Shown here: positions 36,101 to 47,800 of the stretch, piece after piece
Position numbering within the stretch: position 1 is the stretch's first letter
Layout: each line of letters begins with the position of its first letter
Origin: Tyto alba
Taxonomy: Eukaryota; Chordata; Aves; Strigiformes; Tytonidae
NCBI RefSeq assembly: GCF_018691265.1
Contig: NW_024881329.1
Coordinates: 4,960,001-5,024,000, forward strand
DNA length: 64,000 nt
Reading direction: 5' to 3'
Notes under the pieces: generated by a model
The model's input: only the letters and a program-made list of their open reading frames with translations
Told to the model about the DNA's origin: nothing
Databases searched by the model: none
Position numbers and translations under genes: made by a program

Positions 36101-38679
36101 GACCTTTTATAGAGAAAGGAGTTGTAATAAAGTAAGAATTGGATTTACTGATTGATAAATGCCAGCTTGGGGAATTTTCTGTAGCTTGTTTGGTAAGAAT
36201 ACATGCAAAATGCTATGGCCTCATTTGGGAAGAGCACAGTGTTACCAGTCATGCTGGTGTTACCAGGTTATTTGTGTTGAAAGTTGATACGCACTTGAAA
36301 GCTTCTCTAGAGATAGTGTTTGATAATATGACTTGATCCTGAAAACTAAGTTTCATATTTTTACCTCTAGAAATCGTATAAACTTTGAATTGACACCAAA
36401 TCAATGAGGTGTTAGTCAAAACTTTGACCAATAGACAATCAAATAGAACAACAAACCTTTTTGTAGCAGATTAAAATTTAGTACGTCCAGTAAAGGGCAT
36501 TCATTACTGTATTGCAACCACCCAGGGATGGTGTAAGGCAAGGTGTGTTTATCTTCAAGACTGCATTTAACAGAGCACCCTCATTGCTCCTGAAGCTATC
36601 GCTATCTCTTTCTCTGACCAGGTTCAACTTCAGCACTACCCCGAGTGCTTCTGACCTGCCTCATCCTACTTTGGCAAGTTGAAGCGAGTGTGTAAACACA
36701 CACAGATGAAGTAAATAACTGGCAGAAAATATCTTCAGAAAGAACAATTGTACTGCTGGCTTCCTTCTTGCTTAATGTTTGGGAGGTGCTGGACTAGGAG
36801 AGCTGAGAGCCAGCTTCTGAAACTGCGGGAGAAGGGAACTTTAGTAGCAAAAGGTAGAGATCCAAGTGACGAGAGGTGAGAGGAACTACTAGAGAATGGG
36901 TACGTGGGGTAGCAAGACTGTGTTCTCTGTGAGCAGAATGTCAGCCTGCTAGCAAGATATTTCATTACCTAGAGATTAGTTGGCATAAATCCATTTAATA
37001 CGGAATTATTCATTGCAGATGATGTTTAGAGCAGATTTTGAGTCAGAGGGCACAGACGCAGCTCTGAATTTAAAGAAGCGTTTGACCGGTGAGTATTAAG
37101 AAATTTGGATCTGTAGTTTGGGTGCAGGCTTAGTCAAGAGTGACCACTAAGCCTTGCACAGAAAGGGTATCACCACTCTTGAGACAATAGTAGTGTGTTG
37201 CTACCATGGATATGTTGTTACGGTTCTGGTTTCTATGATTATTTTGATACCGCAAATATCTGTCAGACTTTCCTAGTTGTTTTTACCATGAAAAGGGAGA
37301 AATTACAAATTTAAATGCTTGAGATTAAAAATATAAAAGGAATGCTGTGTTCTCAAACATTAGTCTGTGCTAGGACCTTTGTGAAACAAAATGATTTTCA
37401 AATTGTCTCTTAAAAGGGTTTAGATAAATGTTCACGGCAGATCATTCTGTAACAGCTCATCATGGGATTCGCTGTGTTTTCACCCTCCAAAAAAGCATGT
37501 AGCCACAGAGGCTGTAGCAGGGTAGGGTGAAGGCAGCTGCAGCCTTACTGGGACCCCAGACCAGTGCTCTCATCATCCCAGTAAAGCTTTAATTTCCTGT
37601 TCCTTCTACCACAAACCCCAGGTTGCCCAGAACACTTCCCCCTGTTTACAGAGGGTCTCTACGACAGCACCCACCACCCCAGAGAAGGCAGTGAGTGAGG
37701 TTATAATGGTTACAGTCCCTGAGACAAACTTCCTCCACTCCCACTGCTGCTGCAGCCATGGGACACTGTCCTCTCAAATGCCAAGCTATGGTTCCTGCTT
37801 CTAGACAGGCTTTCACAGCCCTAGGTACAAGATGCTGTTGTGAATCCACCTAGCTAGGATTCTCAAGTGCAAGAAAGACCAGTATGTGATGGTCCTAGCA
37901 TCCTGTTGCAGAAAAAGATAAAGTCAGTCTCTTCTCTAAGCTGGGTTGTCTATTAATATCTACCTCCTGAAACTGAGTTGCACTGAATGTGGACAGCTGG
38001 AAACTAAAGTATCTGCCCTGATATGGAGAACATCATGCCTTAATAAGCAATATTTTAAAATAATCAGATGCTGATTCATTAAGAAAGCTCCAAAGTGCCA
38101 GAAAGCAGATCCTTACTAAGTTATTTTAAGTCAGCTTAACTACAGCAACTGATTTTGGCAGGGCCTGTCCCGCTTGAAAACAGCGTATCTCAGGTTCCGC
38201 CTTGTTGGCTTAAAACATAAGACTGTTCTTTTAGGAGTTCTGCATCTAATGCCTTTGCAGTGCAGGGAATGGCAGGCAAGCGGGTGCCGCAGCAGCAGCG
38301 TGTGGGGAACCTGCATGAACTCGGCTCTCCGGCTACAAGTGCCTCGTGTGCCATACCCTCACCTGTCATCTTGAAGAACGTGTCTAAATGGGATCCCGGA
38401 CAGCTGTAAGTTTGGGTGGGTTTGGTTTTTTCTGTTGGTTTTTTTTTTTTTTTTTTTTTTTTTTCCCACAGATTTCAGCCTTTTTTAGAGACTGCAGCCC
38501 GGCTGGCAGGTTGGTGCATCCCACGATGGGTGGAAAGTCACCCAGCCAAGAGCTCTTTGCATTCACCTGTCGTGGTAACGTACCGAAGCACTCATTCGAC
38601 CCCCCGCTCGCAGATCCATCAGAAGGAAAATTTTAAAATGACTAAAGAATTTTTTTTTTTTTTTTACTTTTCTCCCCTC
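33111..38679. other. Intergenic DNA between SPTY2D1 and UEVLD
   Basis: No gene recognised. The longest open frames are below 85 codons until the GC-rich end, and none has a domain. A 26-T run lies at 38439-38464, followed immediately by CCCACAG (an acceptor-like sequence) just upstream of the UEVLD promoter. Confidence 0.55.
38439..38464. repeat. Poly(T) tract
   Basis: Twenty-six consecutive T residues upstream of the UEVLD promoter island. Confidence 0.9.
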
Positions 38680-38775
38680 GGTTCCCCAGCAGACAGCCGT
38701 GATTAGGGGGTGAGGCCGCGGCCGCCGCCTGAGGGAGGCGCAGGGGCTGCCGGGAGGCGCCGCGCCGCCGCCGCC

Positions 38776-38817
38776 ATGGCGTTCTCGGAGGAGGCGCTGC
38801 GGAAGCAGCTGGGCAAG
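38776..38817 (+). CDS. UEVLD: UEVLD coding exon 1
   Basis: Encodes [14 protein letters not shown], 14 codons ending at a codon boundary. Donor GTGCGC. The length equals TSG101 coding exon 1. Confidence 0.92.
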
Positions 38818-41800
38818 GTGCGCGGGGGCGCGCGGGGCCGGGGAGCCTGAGGGGGGCTGTGGAAAATGCCGGGTTTCTGGTTTTTTGGTTTTTTGTTGTT
38901 TTTTTTTTTTGGGGGGGGGGGGCGGGATGGGGTGGAGGGGGAACGGAACAGCCCCCCTGAAGCACACGGGGACGGGGCGTGAGAGATGCGGCCCCCGGTC
39001 GGCAAAAGTTCCTGGGAGTCAAAAAAACCCCCTGAGGTGCTGTGAGGGGAAGGGTAGAGCTGAGGGAGTTCTGCCGCTCAGCGCCCCCCCCCCCCCCCCA
39101 CCCCATCCCCGCCGGCTTTAATGTCGTGACTTTCACCGCTCGCGAAAGAGTTCTGTCGGGCCCGGGATGCAGGACTTGAGGTGCCTCGCAGGGTTCTGTC
39201 CCCGTGGCCCAGGACACGCAGCGCCTGTGGCGGCTGCCTGTCGCCGAAACCCGCCTCGGGGCGGCGGTCCCGGCGTTAGTATCTCCGTGCTTTAGAAACA
39301 CAGCTTTATTTTTATCGCATCCATCTGAGGTAAAGACGTTTTAATTTCCCTGTGAGAAACTGAAGAAATACGTGTTTAAATTTTGGGCACGCCAAATAAT
39401 TTAAGGTGCAAAATAAGGAAGGGTTGCGTGTCTGACTTGCCTCATAACTCTTACAATCTTTAGAAAAGATCAAAATCCTTGATGAGTGCTTAATTTTGCA
39501 TTACAAATAAGCAGGGGGTCAGCTGGGAAAAGATGGCTTTGATTTCAAAACCAGATTTATCAACACGTATGAAAATGTGTTGTGTAGACATATGATTATT
39601 TTATTTTTTTAACTCTGTGACTTCACAGTATCCTGTAAGACTGAATGGGGAGAAACTGACTAAAAGGTGTTTCTTTTCAGCAGCTTTGTGTTTTCTTGTA
39701 CGAAGTGGAAAATAATCCTGCCATCCGTGTAGCTGTAGTATTGCAGCTGTTTCTGGTGGGGTGACTTTCTGAAGAGACTGTAGATTTTAGCTACTACTTT
39801 GTGATAAGTATTTTAGTGTAGTGAGCAGCTCTTTAAGCCAGTCAGGCTGCAGTTGTGTTTGTGTGGGTGAGGGTTCCAGGACAACTCCAGGCTTCCTAAC
39901 ATGAGAAGCATATGCTATAATCTAGGAAATGGAAAATATTCTTCATAACTTTCAGATGTAGGAGGATGCAAATCTCTTGGAAGTTCAGGTATTGGACTGA
40001 CGGGGGACAGTCTAAATGAAGTAGCAGTGATGGATTCTTGCTAGTAATTACTTTCAGATCATTTCAAATAATTCAGATTACTACCTTCCACTTCTCGTGT
40101 TTCTTACCTTGTCTTGGTTCCTTTCCTGTATCTCTGGCAATGAAACCAAAAGCCTTTGAAGTGAAACTTTTTTTTTCTGATATTTTTTCTCCCTCCTTCC
40201 CAGTATAAGTTCAGAGACCTGACCATAGAAGAGCTAAAGAATGTTAACAAGACCTACCCAAACTTCATGTTCTCCATGAACACATACAGTAAGAAGTGAT
40301 ACAGTTACTTTGAACTAATTGTGGGGATTCTTATTTGCGATAAATTCAGACTATGTATAATAAAAAACTAAATAGCGTGAATATCTTTTAGTGGTGTTCC
40401 TATCTTTATTTTGACTCAGTAAAATTTTTCATGCTGTGTGACTATTTTTGAAAGCTCTTCCAAGAATGCATACATACAAAATCCCAAGCAAACTCATTCA
40501 CTAAATTTCATTTGATTTTAACTTGTCAATAATTGTAGAAGATGGATGTTCTTTGAAATTCTTTATATGTAACAGAATTTTTCCCATATCCCATGATTAT
40601 ATCAAAAGCATTTTGATGTCTTTAGCTTATCAAATGTAACTTCCAGAATCTCTCAGCCTGAATGAAAGTTCTTACAACACCAGAAGTACCCAGGACAAGG
40701 GATTTTCAGGCTTATGATGTGCTTAGTTGTACCGATGCAATTTTCATTAAGAGTCCATTAAGGACTATCTCACAAGGGGGAGGAGGGACCTTAGTAACAT
40801 TGTAGTGTTGGTTCTTTCAGGAGCAGTGTATTTGATTTCTATATAAAAATCAGTGGTTTATATTGGTAGTTGTGGATGGGGTTGCCATGCCAGATTTGAA
40901 AGGATTTTTTATTATTATTTCTTAAAATCACATTTTTAATTTCAGCCTTCAGGGATGGATCCCAGAAGGACCTCCTGAATTTTAGTGGCACTGTTCCAGT
41001 GAAATATGGTAAGATTGATATAATTTCCTTACCAGTTATGAATCTAACTGTAAAATATGTTGGGTACTGCCTCATAGCAATATTCTGTGCAGCTTCTTTA
41101 AAGATGTCTATAAAGGGTTTTGCATTAATTGGAAGAAGCCACTTCTTATGCATAAACAAGTGCCTTCATGCATGCACAGGTGCTGAAATAAGGTGCTGTT
41201 AATTAGATAAGTCAATTAACTATTAAAAAAATAATGTATTTTGAGACTACGTAGGCAAATTCTTTGGTTCTAATGGCAGTTGCATGAACTCCACAAGCCC
41301 TGTGCTTGTATATAGACAGTGTCCAAAAATAACTAGTAGATATTTTTTTTATTTTTTAACTTAAAGCCTTTGAAGTCTGAGGTAAAGCTCTTAATAGATG
41401 CCTCTCTGCATCAGTTGTTGAGTCTTATAATAGCTATGAAATGGGTAGCTGTAGGAGATTTCTTTGCCCAGAAAAGGGGACACATTGTCTGATAGAATAT
41501 TCTGGGAAACAAACCAACAAAGCTTTCTATTAAGAAATACACCGTTGGTAGCATTTCAGGTTTATCCAGACAAGTCTGTTTTTATTAACTAGCCCTAGTA
41601 ACATACATGCTTTCTAGTGTGAATCTAGAAAGTGATCTGCCAGGCTTTTTTTCTTTGTTAAAGTGTGAATCACAGGCACACCTGCCTGGCTTTTAGGGCC
41701 TCTTCTCAATGCAGAAGCTAGTAATGGTTTTTATTTTGTGTTGAACAGGTAATTTCTATAACATACCTATTCAGCTGTGGATTCTGGATTCTCATCCCTT

Positions 41801-44800
41801 CGCTCCCCCCATTTGCTTCTTGAAGCCGACTGTGAACATGGGCATTTCAGTGGGAAAGCATGTTGATGCTCATGGCAGGATTTATTTGCCCTACCTCCAA
41901 AACTGGAGCCATGTAAGAGGTGGAGTGACTGACGGGGGAGGGAAGTATTTGGGAGTAGTGCATGGTGTCCTATGGAAATCAGTGGAGAGGAGTTTGGGGC
42001 TTTTTTCTTCTGTGTTTTTTTTTGTTAAATATGTAATGATTATGCAAAGAGAAGCAGAGCATAATGTCTCTTGAAATTACAGCTTTCAGACAGTCTGAGA
42101 CAAATGTAAAAAATTGTAAGTGATTGTAAGGAAAATTATTTTAAGCTGAAGAAAAAAGGGACTGACTTCGTTACAAAGCAGTGTAAGCCTCATGATACTT
42201 TTGTTGCTGTGAATAGCGGGTAATATTACTAGACCAATTGAGTATCCCTCAAGAAAGTTCAGTGGAAGTTCCTACTTTTTGAGTATGTCTCTTTCAGCAG
42301 AACTCTGAAACATGAACATGGAGATTCAAAAGCCAGTGCTGTTGCTAAATGATTTTATGCACTGTATTAAATAACTAAAGTATGACTGCCAGGCCAGTAA
42401 AAATTATTTAATGAATGCAAGTTTTCTGAAATGGATGGAATATATTATACATTATTGATACAGATATTCCCATGGGAGCTTCTACTGACTTGACTCTGTG
42501 TTTTGCCCGAAGGAGGACTGAATTGCCAAACCTCTGCACAGTTAAGCTTGTCTGAGAAGACTGAACTATCTTTCCTTTAGTTATGATTTGTCCCGCTTAT
42601 AATGGATGTGGCTATATCAAAGGCTTCCATATGTTCATGGATGCCTTCAAAAACTAGTTGCACTGGTAATTTCAATTTTATAATTCCTTTTTGTTAAATT
42701 CTTTTTAATCCACACTACTGTTTGGAAAGTAGTTTCTCAAAAAGTGATGCTTTTCTTTCCCTTAAGTGTTTATGTAAGTGTTAAGGGTGTCAGTATTTAT
42801 CATTTGATTACATTTTGTATAGCTATGGTTATTTATGAAATACTGCAGTTTACAGCTGATACCACTGTGTGAAATAGCTAGTCAACAGTTTTGTCTTCTC
42901 TGTTGCTATATTTCAGCCTAAGTCAACTGTTAACGGATTAATCAAGGAGATGATTGCAAAATTTGAGGAAGAGCTCCCTTTGTATTCACTGTCTTCTTCT
43001 GATGCAGCCAGGCAATCAGAACTTCTCTCCTACATAGCAAAGATTACTGAAGGTGTGGACATTTTCACATATTTGTTTGTAATGTTCTTATACAATATAT
43101 CTTCTGTTGTTACTGTGTGATACCACAAAGATGCCTACACAATTTTAATATCTGAATTTTGAATGGTTGCGCGTTCACAGTGTTTGGTATTTTCTCTCAA
43201 AAGTGCCACATTTTGAACAGAGAGCTCACATTCTCTTTATTTGAGTAAGCAGCTCATTTTGAATGTTTGCATTTAAGCCTACTGAAAAGTGCTGTAGACT
43301 TGGTAATACTCATTTGTTGGAAATTACTGCAGCAAAACTCAGTGTGAGATCTTGTGAAAGGGAAATGTGATTTTATTATAAACAAGTTGATTTTACCCAC
43401 TCACATTCATTCTCTCAGATCTCATTCACTCATGCTCTTACATCCACAGTTGCAAGCCCCGAGACCCGTCTGACCACAATCACTGGTGTGCAGCACTGAG
43501 GACAAGGAGTGCTGGCTGTTGAGTCCCTATCACCTGTCTTGGGTTTTTCTTATTCAGCAGTGATAACCTGATTTCGGACTTGTCTTTTACACCCTTCAGG
43601 AGTGGATGATATTTGGCATTTTTGCCTCATTACTTTATCTTACCCATTGTGAGTCATGGGCAAAATTCCTGAATTTCACAGTTCTCATTTTTCTCTTATC
43701 TGGGTACTTTATGGCTCTAGTCCGTTGTTCTTCATCCTGACACATTTTCTTCAGGTCAATCTTCTTCCTTCTATTAGTGAAGCCACAGATAGTGATCTGT
43801 GGCAACTAGTGAAAATCTTTACCTTTAACTCTTTTCTGCTGTTTCTTCTGGTAATTGTATATACATACATGCTTGTGAGCACAGACGTGTGTGCACACAA
43901 TACGCGTTTCTAGGCAATCAATGTTACAAATCTCCCTGGATTATACTCAGAATGAGAATCACTGTGTTACCAGTAGCATTGGCTAAACAACCTCAAATCA
44001 CTGTATTTTAATCAACTTCCATTTTTCATGTCTTTTCAAACTATGAAATCTTTTACAAATTTTACGACCCTGGTATATATTCACACCTGTAACAGTAGCA
44101 AAAGGAGTATTGTTTGTATGGTCTTAGTGTCTAACTTCTTACTATTGTTATATTTTCTACTTAGTGAAAAAATATTCCTATCCATAGAGGAATATTTGTG
44201 TTTTACACCTTGCAAGTTTTTATGAATTTTCTGTGCTCAGGCTTGACTGCTAATTTGAAGAGTTTGTATAATTTGGTTTAACTCTGGCACAACTGTGATC
44301 CTTTATGAAGCAGCAATCCTTGTATTGGTATAGCGTGGACCAGCACTTAAATTTGTGGTTTTCTTTTAATCGTAGGAGAGACTGACATGAAATCAAAGAG
44401 TAAAATTGGTGGAGGCAAAAATGAAGGATGTTTTAACAAAATAACTGTTGTTGGAGCTGGAGATCTTGGCATTGCGTGTGTGCTAGCAGTTGCCGCAAAG
44501 GTACATGATTATTATAAATAGCAGAAGACCCAATTAATAGAGAGGCTTCCAATCTACTTCTTAGCATCTGACACACAGAAATAACTCATCAGTTTTAATA
44601 GCTGTGTCACTGATTATGTCATTTGCTTCAGTTAATTTATGGACACACAGAAGTGTTAGTTTCTGTCCTGTTTTCTCAGCTTTTTAAATACAAAGGGTTG
44701 AATAATGAATTCACTTATTTTGAAGATCCTTAGTTAAAGAATTCTTGCTGGAGTGGTAGCCTCTTACAATTGGGATCTCCTAGTCCCCTGGAAGAGGATA

Positions 44801-47800
44801 GTCTGTAGGTGGTCTGTGCTTCATAGTGGCTATATGCTCAGAGGCAACAGTAGTATCACTATTAATAAAGTCCCGGAGATGGTGTTGTGAGTTTATTTGT
44901 TTCATAATGCATTATTTTCCAATTAAACTAACTAAACTAAATTCTTATGATTAGGCAGTAATTTTGGTCAGTAATTTTGTTTGTTTTATACGCAGTACAA
45001 CAAACACTAGAATTAGAGAAATACTAGGTTTTATTACTCACCCCCATGGGAACAAGTTTTGGGTTGTTTTATTGTTGATCTGCATTATTTTTATTCATAC
45101 AGGGTGCTGCAGACAAGGTGGTTCTTTTGGATCTTTCTGAAGGTGCAGCGAAAGGAGGGACTGTGGACTTGGAGATCTTTGCTCTGCCAAATGTGGAGAT
45201 CAGCAAAGGTATTGGATGTTTCTGGAATGGGAATGAGTAATGTACTGCATGTGCTTGTGCTCATTTTAATGAGATCAGGACACCTGGGTTAATACAGGGG
45301 CTCTGGTATGTAGGCCATCTTTTTAAAATTACGTTGTTACCTTTTCATTGCTGTTTGCTTTCCTTCATCTTTTCAGGATAAAAATGGGAATGGAAGGTTC
45401 AGTAAAGCTTGCATCGCTTTCATTTCCAGATTTTTTCATTAATTTTATAGAGGTAGAGGTGTGTGAGTCTGTACTTCCAGGGTAAGAGGCTAATGCTGAA
45501 ATTGGACTTGTGCAGAAATATAGAGAGGCCAAGCTAGTACTTCAGTGTCATAGGAGGAGAGAGGGAAGGAAGGGAGGAAAAATATACATGTATGTTAAGG
45601 GATTAGAGATAGCTCTGAGAGCAGTGTTAAAAAGGCTGATAGATAAAGGTAAGTTTCACAGTGCTGCTTGCGTAGATTGATGTTCATTAAACATGCACAT
45701 GGTCAGTAGTTAGTTCTTAATCATTATCACTGCGTATTCAAACAATTAGTTCTTACCAATCTTGTCCTCAGTTAGCTGCGAGTGTGCAATTCAAGAGTCA
45801 ATGCCATTTCTTCGTAATTAGTGATGATGGCTACTGTCCTTGATGGTCTTAATCGCAGAGGGTGATGCAGCACAAAAGCTCTTCCACAGGAGAAGCTGGA
45901 ACTGAATTGAGCGACTTCCCCATTCTTGCCTGCTTGTGTGTCATGTTTTTATGTTCCTTGTGCCCTCTGCAAGAAGATACGAGGGGGCTTTCTTGTGCTT
46001 CTGATGTAATCTATTTTATTTTGGGGACAGGGACTTGTTCTGGTTCCACCAGGTGTCTTACCTGCTTATTTTGCACCTGCCATTCCCTGCTCTATGTCCT
46101 TTGATCTTATCTTGCATGTTTTACTGCTAGCACATTTTTTCCTGAACCCTGCTTGTGCAACTGCGGTACAAATCTCTGTTTCTGCCTTTGTGGTTACCCA
46201 TTATATATTTACATTTAGCTGTGGTACAAAAACCTGGTATGTTGTTGCTGGCTATGCTATCAGTAGTATTACAGAATGCTTCTAACACTGTCATCTGTTA
46301 TTTTAATATGCTTGTGTCTAGGTTGGGGAAAGCTGGTATCAATTATATCCTGCTTAGTATGCTTCCAGTTTGTCAGTGCAGTAGGCCTCTGTTTTGGCTT
46401 CAGCTGGTTCCAGAAGTGCTGTGACAATCAAGTTACCTTGTTTCTGGGTCCAAGCTGATCACCTGTGTGGTACTCAGATATTCAGAGTTACCTGCTCAAG
46501 GGAGCTTTGACTTAGGAATTTCTGCAGCAAATGTGGTTGTATGTTTTATTGGGCTAATGAATACATGTCCTTTACTTGAGTTAATAAATAGGCTTTCGGA
46601 GCACTTTTTATGGTTGTTGACACGTCCTTAATTGAGCTATAAGATCAAAAATTATAGAAGCCTCAGATAAAGGAGTAAAAGTCTTTCCCTTTCTTTCAAC
46701 ATTGGAACAAAAATGAAGGGGCCTTTTCATGGATATTTGTGTTCGTTTTTTTTTTTCCTTACTTGCCAAGAAAACTTGGAAAAAACTTACCTGTCAACCA
46801 CATCTAGATGTTTTCTGGCCTCTGCTCTACAACCTTGGACAAATTGCAGTCTGCCTTCCATGCTTGCCAACTATGAAATGGGAAAGTAGTTCTGTGGGAG
46901 AGCTGTGTTTTAGAGGTGCTGTGGAAGTGCCCCAAATTCCACACTGGGGGATATGGGGGGAGACAGGAGGCGAAGAATCTATAAGCAGGCTGGATGCTGC
47001 AGTTCAGCCTTTAGGATGGCTCTTTGTTTTGCATCCAACACTCAACAGAATTACATAAATTTTAGGCATATATTTTTCTTTATATTTTCAGATTTTTCTG
47101 CTTCAGCTGATTCAAAGGTTGTAGTACTTACAGTTAATTCTCTGGGTAATGCTCAGACATATCTTGATGTCATACAAAGCAATGTGGATTTGTTCAGAGG
47201 AATTATCCCAGCAATATCACACTACAGTCAGAACACTGTTCTCCTCGTTGCTTCTCATCCAGGTATGTTGGTACTTCACCTAATGTTCTGTCCCTCAGCT
47301 GACTATCCCTTTGGCCTGTTGTAAAACTAAACTGCTGAATACACTCACTTAGTTGAAAATTGTTGCTACTCTGAAAGATGTTTTCCTTTTCAGCTTTGAG
47401 CAGGACACTGTCTTTGAGGGTTTTTTCTTTACTGTTACCAAGATAAAAGAAAATAGTATACTTTGTTTTGTATAAAAGGTATGTATTTCTATATGTTTCT
47501 GTACATAGTTTCAACCTGACTGTATCTACAAGATTAGCATCCATTGGCTGTTGTCTTGTCAGTTGTGAGTTTTGTATGTATATGTTTCTCCTGTGTAGTA
47601 AGGATAGATGCATGTGTGCTATGTGCCAGATGATCAGACTCACTACTAATACATAACAAAGCATTGATAGTAAATATTGCAGATGTGTTTTGGTGGAAAG
47701 TTTAAATCTGTTGGGTCAGTGATGCTGTGAACGAAGACAAAGCAAAAACAGTACTTAAAAGGGAAAGAACTAAGTGTGCATCTCCCTGTCCTGTGAGCAC

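Larger units (their letters stand above)
38680..39260 (+). promoter_or_regulatory. UEVLD: CpG-island promoter of UEVLD
   Basis: CpG-dense DNA surrounds coding exon 1, with a GCC-repeat leader directly before the start codon. The island continues about 450 bases into intron 1, broken by homopolymers (12 T then 12 G at 38899-38922, and 16 C at 39084-39099). No TATA box seen. Confidence 0.75.
38818..40203 (+). other. UEVLD: UEVLD intron 1
   Basis: GTGCGC to TTCCCAG. Its first part is CpG island with T12-G12 and C16 homopolymers. No exon seen. Confidence 0.85.

Noticed and set aside
45862..46458. Overlapping hydrophobic open frames in UEVLD intron 7
   Set aside because: They overlap in different frames, lack start context and domain similarity, and sit in an ordinary intron. 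The hydrophobic look reflects T-rich codons.
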